A stretch of 64,000 bases of DNA, from the NCBI GenBank assembly GCA_003537575.1, contig DPRS01000016.1, positions 20,781-84,780 of the forward strand, given 5' to 3'. The translations under genes and the position numbers were made by a program. Shown piece by piece: positions 25,522-35,300 of this stretch. The notes under the pieces are model-generated. The model was not told where the DNA came from. It worked only from the letters and a program-made list of their open reading frames with translations, and did not search any database. Source of the DNA: Oxalobacteraceae bacterium. GTDB taxonomy: Bacteria > Pseudomonadota > Gammaproteobacteria > Burkholderiales > Burkholderiaceae_D. Every line of letters starts with the position of its first letter. The first letter of the stretch is position 1.

Positions 25522-26595
25522 TCAGGTGATGCTGTCTGTGCCGGGGAGATTGTCTTTTTTCGGCACCGACTTTGCACCCAGGTAAGCCTGGCTGATCGCC
25601 GTCCTGTTGTGGCCTAGCTGCTGGGAAACGATAAACAGCGCGCGGTCCAGTAGCTCGGGATCCTGCAGTGGATCGCCGCCGCGCACCGGGCATGCCACTT
25701 TGGTCAGGTCAAAATACTTGTCGCCGGCAAACTGGTGGCGCAGGCCATGCCCGGTGATGCCTAGTTCTTTCTTTGATATGCCGGCCTGGCGCACCACGTT
25801 CTTGTAGCGGTCCAGCGATTGCAGCAGCGTCTTGCCGGGATGGCCCAGATATGAGTTCGGATAAGGCGCATAGCGCCTGGCGCGCTCGATGACGTCGCGC
25901 TGCGCATCGGACACCAGCGGGATCAGGCGCAAGCGCCCGCCCTTGGTGCCGCGCTCGATCGACAGGCAGGCGATGTACTCTTCTGCGGCCGGGCCGTCGA
26001 CCGGCACCAGCCCGGCCGGCACCACCGCCCGGTGCGGCTGGAACATCACCGCTTCCTTGCGGCGCAGGCCGGTGCGCCATACCAGCTCCAGCATGATCGC
26101 CACCCGCTCGTCGATGCGCGCCACGCGCGCGAGCAGCTGCGGGATTTCGATGTCCTGCGAGGTCCAGCTCTTGTCGTGCTGGGCGACATAGGCGCGCGCA
26201 AACAGCGCGGGATCGATCCCATAGGCCTTGGGCGGCAAGATCAGGCCGGGCTTGCCGATCCACTGCGCGTACGTGTTCAGCGTGCTGGCCAGGAATTGCA
26301 GGTAGGCCGCGCTATGGGGCTTGGCCAGCATCGGCACGGCATGTTGCGTGCACAGCTTTGCGATGCGGGGATCGCACGTCCAGTACCAGAGCAGGTGCCT
26401 GACATGGTTGCCGCCGAGATTGTGCGGATCGAGCTGGAATTTGAGTGCGCGCAATAGCTTGAACGTCACGAAGAGAGCACCCGCGCGCGCGGCCTGCGTG
26501 CGGTGCGATACACCCTTGGGGCGTTTCGCGTGGCGGTGGTTGTGCAGGTCGATGATCGCCTGTAGCCTGGCCTTCCAGTCCGAATTGTTGCTCAT
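25522..26595 (-). CDS. Tyrosine recombinase, integrase domain protein
   Basis: A 357-residue recombinase. The catalytic residues are visible: Arg in LVWRTGLRRKEAV, the HxxR box in GHGLRHQFAG, the later His in VSQQLGHNRTAISQAYLG and the nucleophilic Tyr four residues before the end of that motif. The N-terminal half would be the core-binding domain. It resembles integrases carried on plasmids and integrative elements, not the P4 type. The ATG follows GAGGGAGC. The target site is unknown. The upstream region is unusually rich in hairpins. Confidence 0.88.
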   Translation of the reverse strand: MSNNSDWKARLQAIIDLHNHRHAKRPKGVSHRTQAARAGALFVTFKLLRALKFQLDPHNLGGNHVRHLLWYWTCDPRIAKLCTQHAVPMLAKPHSAAYLQFLASTLNTYAQWIGKPGLILPPKAYGIDPALFARAYVAQHDKSWTSQDIEIPQLLARVARIDERVAIMLELVWRTGLRRKEAVMFQPHRAVVPAGLVPVDGPAAEEYIACLSIERGTKGGRLRLIPLVSDAQRDVIERARRYAPYPNSYLGHPGKTLLQSLDRYKNVVRQAGISKKELGITGHGLRHQFAGDKYFDLTKVACPVRGGDPLQDPELLDRALFIVSQQLGHNRTAISQAYLGAKSVPKKDNLPGTDSIT

Positions 26596-26662
26596 TGCTC
26601 CCTCTCAAGCGGCTGCCGCAAACTGGCGGTGCGACGTTAAATCGATCAGGCAAGTCACGCAC

Positions 26663-26738
26663 GGCAGCCGCAGACCGTTTGCGGCTGCCATGCGGGGCCA
26701 GAATGTCATTTCAGCGGCCGGCCCGGTTGCCGCTGAAA
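26663..26738. repeat. Two tandem perfect hairpins upstream of the integrase
   Basis: Hairpin 1: arms GGCAGCCGCA (26663-26672) and TGCGGCTGCC (26680-26689). Hairpin 2: arms TTTCAGCGGC (26709-26718) and GCCGCTGAAA (26729-26738). GCGGCTGCC also occurs at 26609-26617. None is followed by a T-run, so they are not simple terminators. They may be recombinase binding or attachment sites. Confidence 0.55.
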
Positions 26739-27384
26739 AGTGGATGGAATGAGTCTTCAAAATATGCGTGCGAGAATGCAGCCGGATTTCGCCGACGTGC
26801 ATCTCCCCGCCAGGAGGGCGGGCGCAGCAAGCACGAATGCGCCGCTGCGACAACCGGGCGCAGGCCCAGGTACAGCAAGACATGGATGTCATATGGCCTC
26901 CTTTCCGAAAGCATCCATCGGCCCCATGAGCGGGCCGCCGATCGGGTGAGTGCAGGGGACGGCGCGCGCCACCTCAGGGGCGACGCAACGCCGGACACGC
27001 AGGGCCGAATTCCTGCGAAAGCGCACTCGAAAGAAAAGGCAGAGAAAAGCTATTGCATCGATCCGGTCGATGTGGGGTGGGTCAAGCCCGTTTGATGAAG
27101 CAACCTGCTACAGGCGAGAGGCGGGCGCAATGCCCGCTTGTCGCCGAATGAAACACTAAAGCCACATGAGGTGGCTGACGGCAATTGATGCCGAACTTCA
27201 GGGCAGTTAACGTCTGCGTCCGCCGCGATTCGAGCGCGATGCTCAGGATGCGGAGTCCGGGAAAATCGGTCATCACGGAGCTGCGCCTATGCGCATGTCG
27301 CTGATGGCATGAACAGTTTGGCAAATGCGGTGGCAGTTATCAAGTTATTGTGTTTGATGGCGCGCAGGGAATGCGTATGCAAAT

Positions 27385-27506
27385 TGTCTGAATGGAGGCT
27401 GGCGTGAAGTCTGGCGGCGGTACGAATGGCGGCACGCCGCGTCTGGCATGGGCAAGCCGATCGGAAGGCTTGCCTCTGGTTCTATGGTGTGCAGGGCACG
27501 GCGAAG
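27385..27506 (+). repeat. Diverged ~120 bp repeat, copy B
   Basis: Direct-repeat partner of the copy at 24371-24493, about 3 kb apart. The right-hand ~35 bp around CTCTGGTTCTATGG is best conserved. A 75-codon frame starts inside it but has no other support. Confidence 0.5.
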
Positions 27507-28409
27507 AAAAATCAACGCATGACGCCATGAGGGCGTTCTACATCATTTCTGCACATGCACCGGCAGAGCCGCATGGCCTGGTTGGTGTCGCCTACCAGTC
27601 ACCGAAAACTTGCGGGTAACAAGGGCAGCCTGCGCGTGCACCGGCAATGGCCTTGCGTGCGCCTGCCAGGCGGTCGAATCAACGCCAGCAACAAGTGCCG
27701 CCGAAACGGAGCAATTTCGCGATCATCGTTCGAAGGTGGCTTGTGAATACTGATCGGATGTGACAAGCTTTTACTGGACGAATAGCGGGATTGGCATCAA
27801 TGGAAAAACAATCCGATTGCCGCGATGTTGCGCGATTCGCCTGCTGTACCGGAAGCTGGCACCCGTCCGCATTGTGCGGTAAAGCAAGCCCTTACGTAAC
27901 CGAGCGCCGCTCACGAATCACTTTTGACCGGCATGCGTTTTCCCATAAGGGGAAACGTGCAATGCAAGGATCTTACGTCCTGTGCTGCATGGACAGGCTG
28001 ATACGCCGCTTGCGTGTCTGACATACGGCATGCATCTCAATCTAAGGCAGTGACATCAGCATGTCGCTCCCCAGGAGCACGGTGGTCGCTGCCTGAATTT
28101 CTCTTCCAACTTCGATTGCCGTTTAAATTTGATGCGCTTGTCCATCGTGTAGACAGAGTGCGCGCACATGTGACGAGCAAGCAGCGGATGCGACCCGACT
28201 AAGTTCGGCAAACCAGCCACGAAGCAGCGCTTTGTGCGCCTTCTGCAGCCACCATTGCAATTCCATTTTGTGCCGTCACGAAGCGGCCTTTTCCCCGGAC
28301 GCCAGGGCGTGGCATTTGTGCGCCGCGCAGTCGCGCTTGATTTTGTGGTGCCTTGATTTTGCAAATTGTTGATGCATTCTTGAACTGAATGAATAGAAAG
28401 GAGATCAAT

Positions 28410-28625
28410 ATGGAACCAGATATTTCATCATCACAGGAAATTCGCTTCATCAGATTGCCAGAAGTGCTGGCACTGTGCGGAAAGTCGAAAAGCAGTATCT
28501 ACCTAGCGATCAAGAACGGTGAATTCCCTGCGCCGGTAAAGCTGTCCGCCCGGTCATCCGCGTGGGTGCATAGCGAAATTACGGCATGGGCCGCTGCCCG
28601 CATCAAGGCCAGTCGGCCACTCTAG
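28410..28625 (+). CDS. AlpA-family excisionase/regulator
   Basis: A 71-residue protein from ATG at 28410, after AAAGGAG. It contains FIRLPEVLALCGKSKSSIYLAIKNGEFPAPVKLSARSS and WVHSEITAWAAARIKAS. This is the winged-helix/HTH layout of AlpA regulators, which in P4-like elements control the integrase or act as excisionase. The matching P4-type integrase lies 29 kb away at 57.2 kb, so this gene may mark the left part of the ssrA-linked island. A hairpin terminator follows directly. Confidence 0.85.
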   Translation: MEPDISSSQEIRFIRLPEVLALCGKSKSSIYLAIKNGEFPAPVKLSARSSAWVHSEITAWAAARIKASRPL

Positions 28626-28645
28626 GATAAGCAAGCATGAGAAAC

Positions 28646-28688
28646 GCGCGTCCAAAAAGAACTATTGCTGGACGCGCTATTTTATTAT
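28646..28688 (+). terminator. Rho-independent terminator after the AlpA gene
   Basis: Arms GCGCGTCCA (28646-28654) and TGGACGCGC (28669-28677) with a 14-base loop, followed by the T-rich TATTTTATTATT. Confidence 0.6.
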
Positions 28689-29192
28689 TGCAGGTGCAAG
28701 CTGGCGGATCGAGATGTTGGCTCTTACGCTAATCTGACAATTGCTCATTTTAAAGACGTGGTTTGGCATGCCAGTCAAGTATTACAAGCAGTATTCTCTT
28801 CAAATCGGTTCGTTTCGATTCACGATCGGTTCAACATGGCCCTTGGTTGCTTTTGCCTTTAGGTCCGCTTAAAAATGGAGGGATTGCCCAATTACACGGG
28901 GCATTCTACTGACTACAATGCGCTACTCCAATCAAGTTTCGCCCAGCTAATTAACCAGAATTTCATATTATTGGCCACGCAATTTGTTAACATCACTTAT
29001 TTCGCATACTTAAGAAAAATTAATTTCGATATTAATTTTTTGAGTCGTGTTCCTTCGTACTACCATTTGTCTCTCTAGAATCTAGAATAGTGCCAACAGT
29101 TAAAAATCTTCCGCCCATCTGTGCTACCGTAAAAATCACCAGCCGGCCTGCTTTTACGGCATTTTGGCCAAGCTGCCACGCTCACCCAGCTA
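28689..29192. other. AT-rich intergenic region before the DUF6361 operon
   Basis: No gene recognised. It contains an AT-only inverted repeat (arms AAAAATTAAT and ATTAATTTTT, 29015-29040) and an 8-bp repeat CCGTAAAA/TTTTACGG at 29127-29159. It probably holds the promoter of the three-gene operon. Confidence 0.45.
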
Positions 29193-29214
29193 GTATTGAC
29201 TGCACTCTCAATAC
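29193..29214. promoter_or_regulatory. Possible operator of the DUF6361 operon
   Basis: GTATTGA (29193-29199) and TCAATAC (29208-29214) are perfect inverted arms eight bases apart, 33 bp before the first gene. TTGACT inside the left arm could be a -35 element. No cognate regulator is obvious. Confidence 0.32.
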
Positions 29215-29247
29215 GGCTAGCCGCCGCGACTTGATTGGGGACTGCTG

Positions 29248-30489
29248 ATGAGCGCCATTGGATGGGTCGATTTTTCTTCAACCGATAGGGAACTGGTATC
29301 GAAAATCATCGACATGCTTGCAGAGCCCGGCACCTTGGACGAAATAGGGATCGGACAGATTCGTGACGCCTTTTCAGACACGCTGTTTCCTGGATTTTCG
29401 ACTATTCAGACACGCGCCCGCTATTTCCTGGCCGTTCCGCAAATTTTCCGGGATTATTTGAGGCTAAGTGCCAAAGAAAAAAGGAGGCGCCCGTTTCACT
29501 TGTATTTAAAGGATTGCGAAAACCAGCTTGCGCAGAGCCTTGTCGACAATCACAAGGGGCGCGAGGATGATTTACGGGGGATTATTGGCAGCACGTTGGT
29601 CGGAAAAGGGGGCGTGGCTCGTCTACCATCCTCCATCTACTGGAACGGACTTAAAAAATTTAGGATTGTCAACACAGAGTTGTCTCTGTCAGAGTTTTGC
29701 CGCTCGATGGCAAATATAGACGATGCTTATGTGGCGGTTGTAGAAGATAAAGATGGTGAGGATGATCGTGATGCGTTGCGCCGACGGGAAATCGTCCGAT
29801 TAACGCCAATATACGATGATGGCTGGATTTCGAAAGCCGTTTTGCCGTTGACCAGGAAAGAGGCAGAATTTCTGCGTGACCAAATTCGGTTTTCTCCTGC
29901 TATGACGCACAGCGTCCCGGCTCAGTTATTAGAGGTCAAACTGCTGGATAAAGCAATCAACGGGCAATTCACGACATTTGAACAACTCGCCGATTGGCTT
30001 AACACGGAAGAGAAAATCTCTGCCCAATGCCGCGCTGCCATCGGCAGTGCCCAGGAATTCAGCCGCATGCAAATTGGTGCGCAGATCCGCCTGGACTGTT
30101 TGGTTGCAAAGCGGCACCATCAAGATGACCGGCTCAAGCAATGGGAAGACGAGTACGCGCGCTGGGAGAAAGAAAGCAGACAGCAAGGATTATTTCAGAG
30201 AGATGCGACGGATAGCTGGTTGAAATTTACATCCGCTCTCGGTATTAAAGTACGGCCCAAAACCGTCGCGTTCTTGCGAAACTGGAACGTAATGATGCAT
30301 GCGAATAGCAAACCTGACGAACTCGATGCTCTCGTCGAAAAACGCTGCCTGGATAACAAGAAAGAACACTCGGTACTGCGGCGTTCCCCATCAAAAGACA
30401 TTGGACAAATCGGGACAAGGGCGCTTGATTACCGCTGGTTACAGACGCAACGAATTCTGCGGGATATTTCTGAGGGCCTGAAATGCTAG
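29248..30489 (+). CDS. DUF6361 family protein, first gene of a putative three-gene defence operon
   Basis: A 413-residue protein beginning MSAIGWVDFSSTDRELVSKI, then GTLDEIGIGQIRDAFSDTLF and PGFSTIQTRARYFL. I recognise this opening as DUF6361, a family without a known function. A charged C-terminal half (WEDEYARWEKESRQQGLF) follows. No catalytic motif is visible. The next gene overlaps it by 7 bp and the third overlaps the second by 4 bp, so the three are cotranscribed and probably form a complex. By analogy the protein could be the sensor or scaffold; that is inference. Confidence 0.75.
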   Translation: MSAIGWVDFSSTDRELVSKIIDMLAEPGTLDEIGIGQIRDAFSDTLFPGFSTIQTRARYFLAVPQIFRDYLRLSAKEKRRRPFHLYLKDCENQLAQSLVDNHKGREDDLRGIIGSTLVGKGGVARLPSSIYWNGLKKFRIVNTELSLSEFCRSMANIDDAYVAVVEDKDGEDDRDALRRREIVRLTPIYDDGWISKAVLPLTRKEAEFLRDQIRFSPAMTHSVPAQLLEVKLLDKAINGQFTTFEQLADWLNTEEKISAQCRAAIGSAQEFSRMQIGAQIRLDCLVAKRHHQDDRLKQWEDEYARWEKESRQQGLFQRDATDSWLKFTSALGIKVRPKTVAFLRNWNVMMHANSKPDELDALVEKRCLDNKKEHSVLRRSPSKDIGQIGTRALDYRWLQTQRILRDISEGLKC

Positions 30490-32312
30490 ATCCAAAATCC
30501 AACCGGCTGGATTACGGTGACCAGCTCCGGCCTCCTGCCGGGTACAAGTATGACGTTGCCGTCGCCACCACGTATTCTCTCGATTTGAACACCATCTTGG
30601 CCGTACCCGTCTCGCTTTGTTTTGATGACACGTTGGAAGGGGATCTGCGAGGAGAAAAGATCGCGCTCCTAGAGGCGCTTGAGCAGTTGCGCGGCCGGGT
30701 TAAGATTTTCTTTCAGCAGGGGAATATTCCGGTTCCCGCAGAGTTCAATCGCCTCTATGCCCTGCTCGAGCCATTCTTGGCGCCGATTGTTCCCAAGGCG
30801 GATGGAGGCAACGATGCATTCACGTCATTTCATCCAAAACTATGGCTGCTTCGTTACTGCGAAAAAGCCAATAAGCGGAACAAAAAATATCGATTGATCG
30901 TATTAAGCCGCAACCTCACGTTCGACCGGAGTTGGGACCTTGCGGCATCGCTTGATGGTGAGCCAGCGGTTACGATTAATGACAGCAGTGAGCCACTCGC
31001 CGAATTCCTGCATTCGCTCATTCCTCATGCGAAGGATTTTCATCCATTGGCCGAGCTTGCCAGGGAAGTACGGAGAGTCAAGTGGGATGCTCCGAAAGGT
31101 TTTCGTGACGTTCAGTTCCTTCCAGGTGGTGGTGCCCATATTGCCGATCCAAATGAAAGATTTGGCTCGCCAATGGATTTGGGCAAAAAAATCGACGAGG
31201 TCATGGTGGTATCCCCGTTTCTGGATGATCGGCCGCCGAGGGTGCTGACCCATTTTGAAAGCTGCACAATAGGGCAAAGGTTTTTGTTCAGCCGCGCTTC
31301 CACACTTGATGCGATTGGGTCAGAAGCATTAAAAAAATGGTCCTGTTATGCACTGAACGAATCCGTTGTTCTTGGTGAGGACTATCTCGAGCAGGGTGAG
31401 TCACAACCTCATGACCTCCATGCCAAGCTCATCATTTCCTGTGCAGGAAAACAAGTACATTGGCACTTGGGGTCGGCCAACGCTACCACTGCCGCATTGG
31501 GGAAACTCGATGAGACCGCCCCGCGAAATACAGAATTCATGCTCCGCCTGACGTCTACCCAGGAATTGTCCCCGTCCTTGCTGCTTCAACAGTGGGTAAG
31601 CGAAGGCGGTGCGGGGTTATTCGTCCCGCATGTATTCAAAACCGGCCAGACAGATTCGGATGAGAATCATGCGACAGCATTAAGGCGGCTTTCGCATGAT
31701 TTGATTGCTGCACAGTGGAAGCTCTGCGCGACAGTTGGAGAAGCTGTCAATTACCACCTTAAGCTTGACGTTTCACCCCAGATATATCTACCCACCGGCT
31801 TTGAAGTGCAGGTTGGAATCATGGCGGATCAACACCACTTCCAACCGTTGGCCTCGGCGATTGAATGGAAAAATCTTAAGCTCACCAGGATCAGCGCATT
31901 TGTGCCGCTGAAAATTAGCGGGCCGGGGGACATCGAAAAGACACTGGTTGTGAAAGCGGACTTGGCCATCGAGGGAGGCGACACGCGTGTGTCAGCCGTC
32001 ATTACCGAGCTGATCGACACACCTGAAAAGTTCATGAATTATGTGCGCCTGTTGCTGTACCGGGATTCGTCCAAGTCGCAATGGATAGGTGCGGACATGG
32101 ATCCTCGCAATGCCGGCTTGCATGAACTATTCGGATTTGATGCCACAGAAGGGTTGTTCGAGCAGCTGATGTATGCCGCGTCGCGCCATCCCGAGCAGCT
32201 GCAGCGGGTGGGAGATCTGATCAATCGCTTGCAACGGCTGGAGACGACGATACCGGAGCAATTTCTGACGCTTTGGAAATCGTTCTCCCCTTACGCCCGG
32301 GCGCCATCATGA
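30483..32312 (+). CDS. Phospholipase D-like nuclease domain protein
   Basis: A 609-residue protein. Two half-sites of the PLD fold are visible: FHPKLWLLRY (HPK at 117-119) followed by VLSRNLTFDRSWDLA, and LHAKLIIS (HAK at 313-315) followed by HWHLGSANATTAAL. In this superfamily two HxK motifs build one active site for phosphodiester hydrolysis; here HxK is kept in both halves. The C-terminal 250 residues have no recognised fold. Its place between DUF6361 and a helicase suggests that it is the nuclease of a DNA-targeting system. A lipid substrate is unlikely. Confidence 0.8.
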   Translation: MLDPKSNRLDYGDQLRPPAGYKYDVAVATTYSLDLNTILAVPVSLCFDDTLEGDLRGEKIALLEALEQLRGRVKIFFQQGNIPVPAEFNRLYALLEPFLAPIVPKADGGNDAFTSFHPKLWLLRYCEKANKRNKKYRLIVLSRNLTFDRSWDLAASLDGEPAVTINDSSEPLAEFLHSLIPHAKDFHPLAELAREVRRVKWDAPKGFRDVQFLPGGGAHIADPNERFGSPMDLGKKIDEVMVVSPFLDDRPPRVLTHFESCTIGQRFLFSRASTLDAIGSEALKKWSCYALNESVVLGEDYLEQGESQPHDLHAKLIISCAGKQVHWHLGSANATTAALGKLDETAPRNTEFMLRLTSTQELSPSLLLQQWVSEGGAGLFVPHVFKTGQTDSDENHATALRRLSHDLIAAQWKLCATVGEAVNYHLKLDVSPQIYLPTGFEVQVGIMADQHHFQPLASAIEWKNLKLTRISAFVPLKISGPGDIEKTLVVKADLAIEGGDTRVSAVITELIDTPEKFMNYVRLLLYRDSSKSQWIGADMDPRNAGLHELFGFDATEGLFEQLMYAASRHPEQLQRVGDLINRLQRLETTIPEQFLTLWKSFSPYARAPS

Positions 32313-35300
32313 CTAGCGCATTCGAGCTAATCCAACTTTCGCTTGGCAAGCTGACCGACTTTCAGCGTGCGACAGTCGAGGCGGTAGTGCAGCAGTTTGC
32401 TCGAGGCCAGGATCAGGCACCGCGAATCCTAGTGGCGGACGAAGTCGGGCTTGGAAAAACCGTCGTTGCCCGGGGTGTTATCGCCAGAATGCTTATGCAG
32501 CACCAGGCTGAGGAGGGCAAGGCTAAGCCAGGCAAACCCTTGCGCGTCATGTACATTTGCTCAAACCTTGCTCTGGCCAGCGAAAACGCACGCAAGCTTG
32601 CAATCTTTTCCGGGGTGCATGAGGAACAGTTTGTACAGGCACCGTCATTTGGCCGCCTGGCCGAAATCGCAGTGGCGATTACGTCTAATGAGTCAGGGAA
32701 GATGCTCGAGATCTGTTCGCTGACGCCGGCGACATCATTTACTCTGACACATGGGAATGGCAACGCACGAGAACGTTGCATTATCTATCGTGCACTCGCC
32801 AGTCATTCTGCGCTAGGGGGCATTTCCGGGTGGTTGAATACATTTTTCTCAAAGGATGTCGCCAGCTGGGAAGATGAGCAAAGGTGGCTGGCAACCCGCA
32901 CATTGGTGCAATCGATCCTTGCGGATTTTCATGAAGAACTGGCCGAGCCTCCCCAGCTGCCACAGGCCGACCTTGCCGAGTTGGCGAGCTATGGGGTCAC
33001 CTGCACATCTTGGCTGTTATTGCTGAACGGGCTTGCGGCATTGGGGGGCGAAAAAGCCAGTGTGGCAAACCACATTCGCAGTGCGCTACGCGTCTTGTTC
33101 GTTCGTTGCTGTGCAGCCAACCTGTCTGCCGACTTGTTTATCCTGGACGAGTTCCAGCGTTTCAGGGACTTAGTATCTTCCGACAAGGAGTCGGAGGAGG
33201 GCATCATTGCACGACAGGTCTTCTCGAAGTCCAACTCCGGCAAGGTGCTTTTGCTATCAGCAACGCCTTTCAAGGCGCTTACGCATATTGACGACGAGGG
33301 TGCCAAGGATGCGCATCTTGAAGAATTTCGCGAACTCCTGCGCTTTCTAATCAAGAATGATCCCGCGAGCATTAGCGAATATGAGGTACACCGCGAGCAT
33401 CTGCTGGCCCAGCTACTGAAGCTACGTGATCCGAGTGTACGTATAGCCGATTTGGATGCGGGAGCGAAGAAAAAGGTCGAATCCGTATTGCGTCCGTTAA
33501 TTTGCAGAACTGAACGTAGTCAGGTGAGTAAGGACGTCAACTCGGTCCTCGTGCAGCTGGACGCACCTTGCGATGCAGCCTTGTCAAAAGGCGAGATTGA
33601 ATGTTTTGCGGCCTTGGATCAGCTCGGGAAAGCGCTGCATGAGATTGATCCGGCAGTCATTCCAAGTCAACTGATGGAGTTTCACAAAGCCGCACCTTGG
33701 GCATTGTCATTCCTTGGCGGATATCAATTCAGGAAGCGGCTCGTGCAGCAGGAAGAAAGAGGTCTTATTGATGAGGCCCGCAAGCGGTCGAAGAAAGCAT
33801 GGTTGCCCATTGAGCGGATGGCCAACTTCGAGATCAACCTGGAAAAAGAAACCCCGCATAGCAAATTCAGTGCATTATCGAAATTCGCACTAGGGGAGCG
33901 CGGTGAGCAGCTGCTCTGGCTGCCTCCGAGCCTTCCATATTATTCCTGTGAAGGGCCGTTCAAGGGTCAGGAGAAGTTTTCCAAGACATTGCTGTTCTCC
34001 AGTTTTCTGCTTGCCCCAAAAGCGCTAAGCGGCTTGCTGTCATATCAGGCGGAACGGCGGCTGCTTGGAAAAAAACGCTCTAGTGGACGCTACTTTGGAG
34101 ACCATAAAGTTCCCTCGAGCATCCGCTTCGATGCCAACAGCAACCTCGCACATTGGTCGCTCGTTTATCCCTCAAAGACACTTTGCCAAATCGCCATTCG
34201 TCCTACGGGTGAAACGTATTCCGCCTATTTGAAGCGAATCAGATTAGAAGTGCGTTCCCAGATGGCGCAGCTCGCCAGCTATAGGACACGCCTTGGAAAA
34301 CCAGACAAACGCTGGTATGCGCTCGCGCCTTTTTTTCTCGATTTATCTGATGGCACAGAATACGTTGAAACTTGGTTCGACCTGGGGGATGTTACTTCGA
34401 ATGATGGCAAAGCCAGCAAAGGACGGGGTGGCAGGCATGATGATCTTCGTGATGCGGTGTTAGTGGCCCAGCACGACTTAGGTGACTTTCCGCTGGATTT
34501 GGAAGAGCATTTGGCGGAACTAACCATTGCCGGTCCGGCCAATTGTATCTACCGTGCGCTTTGCGCCGTATGGCCGCAAGACGATGCCGATTTCATATTG
34601 CTTGCATCGCGGGCAGCCTATGCAATCGTCAAGCTCTTCGACAAGAAAGAAGGACAACAGGTCCTGAATCGGTTCAAGGCTGACTACAAATTCAATTTCA
34701 GCAACTGGCGCAACCTGCTTAAGTACGCGGCCGTTGGGAATCTGCAGGCGATGCTGGATGAATACCTGCATCTTCTCGCTGGGGAGGGCGGACCGGCAGC
34801 CGCAATCGAAAAGCTTCTCAATGCCGTCGGGATCATGACGACAAATGTCACTGCTCAGGCGTACGACCGCAGAACCCAAGAAGTATCGCTTTCCTGCCAT
34901 TTCGCCGTCCCGTTGGGAAATCAGAAAAGCACGGATGAAAAGGGCGCCACGCGTATTGTCAATGTGCGGGACGCATTCAATTCCCCATTCTGGCCTTTTG
35001 TATTGAATTCCACCTCGATTGGTCAGGAAGGGCTGGATTTTCATTGGTATTGCAGCCGCATCGTTCATTGGAACCTCCCGTCTAACCCGATCGATTTCGA
35101 GCAGCGGGAAGGCCGTATCAACCGATTCAAAGGACTGGTCGTGCGCAGGCGTGCCGTCGAAAGGTTTGGCCAGACTTTCTCGATCAGCGACGGTGATGTC
35201 TGGAAAAACCTGTTTGCCTACGCAGACGAAGTGACGGGGCGTGATCCATCATCCGGACGTACTAGCGACCTAGTTCCGTACTGGCATGTTCCGGGTGCGA

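Larger units (their letters stand above)
26596..28409. other. 1.8 kb region with no convincing gene
   Basis: Between the integrase gene and the AlpA-type gene only short, unconvincing frames occur. Content seen: a hairpin cluster at 26663-26738, a nested hairpin at 27113-27145 (GGCGA outside, GCGGGC inside, with matching arms), and repeat copy B at 27385-27506. It may be the decayed edge of one or two mobile elements. Confidence 0.5.

Noticed and set aside
26595..27095. 166-codon plus-strand frame upstream of the integrase
   Set aside because: It runs through the hairpin cluster, has no ribosome site, and the translation is Arg/Gly/Ser-rich without any fold.
28665..28862. 65-codon frame after the AlpA gene
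   Set aside because: It starts inside the terminator hairpin and lacks a ribosome site.
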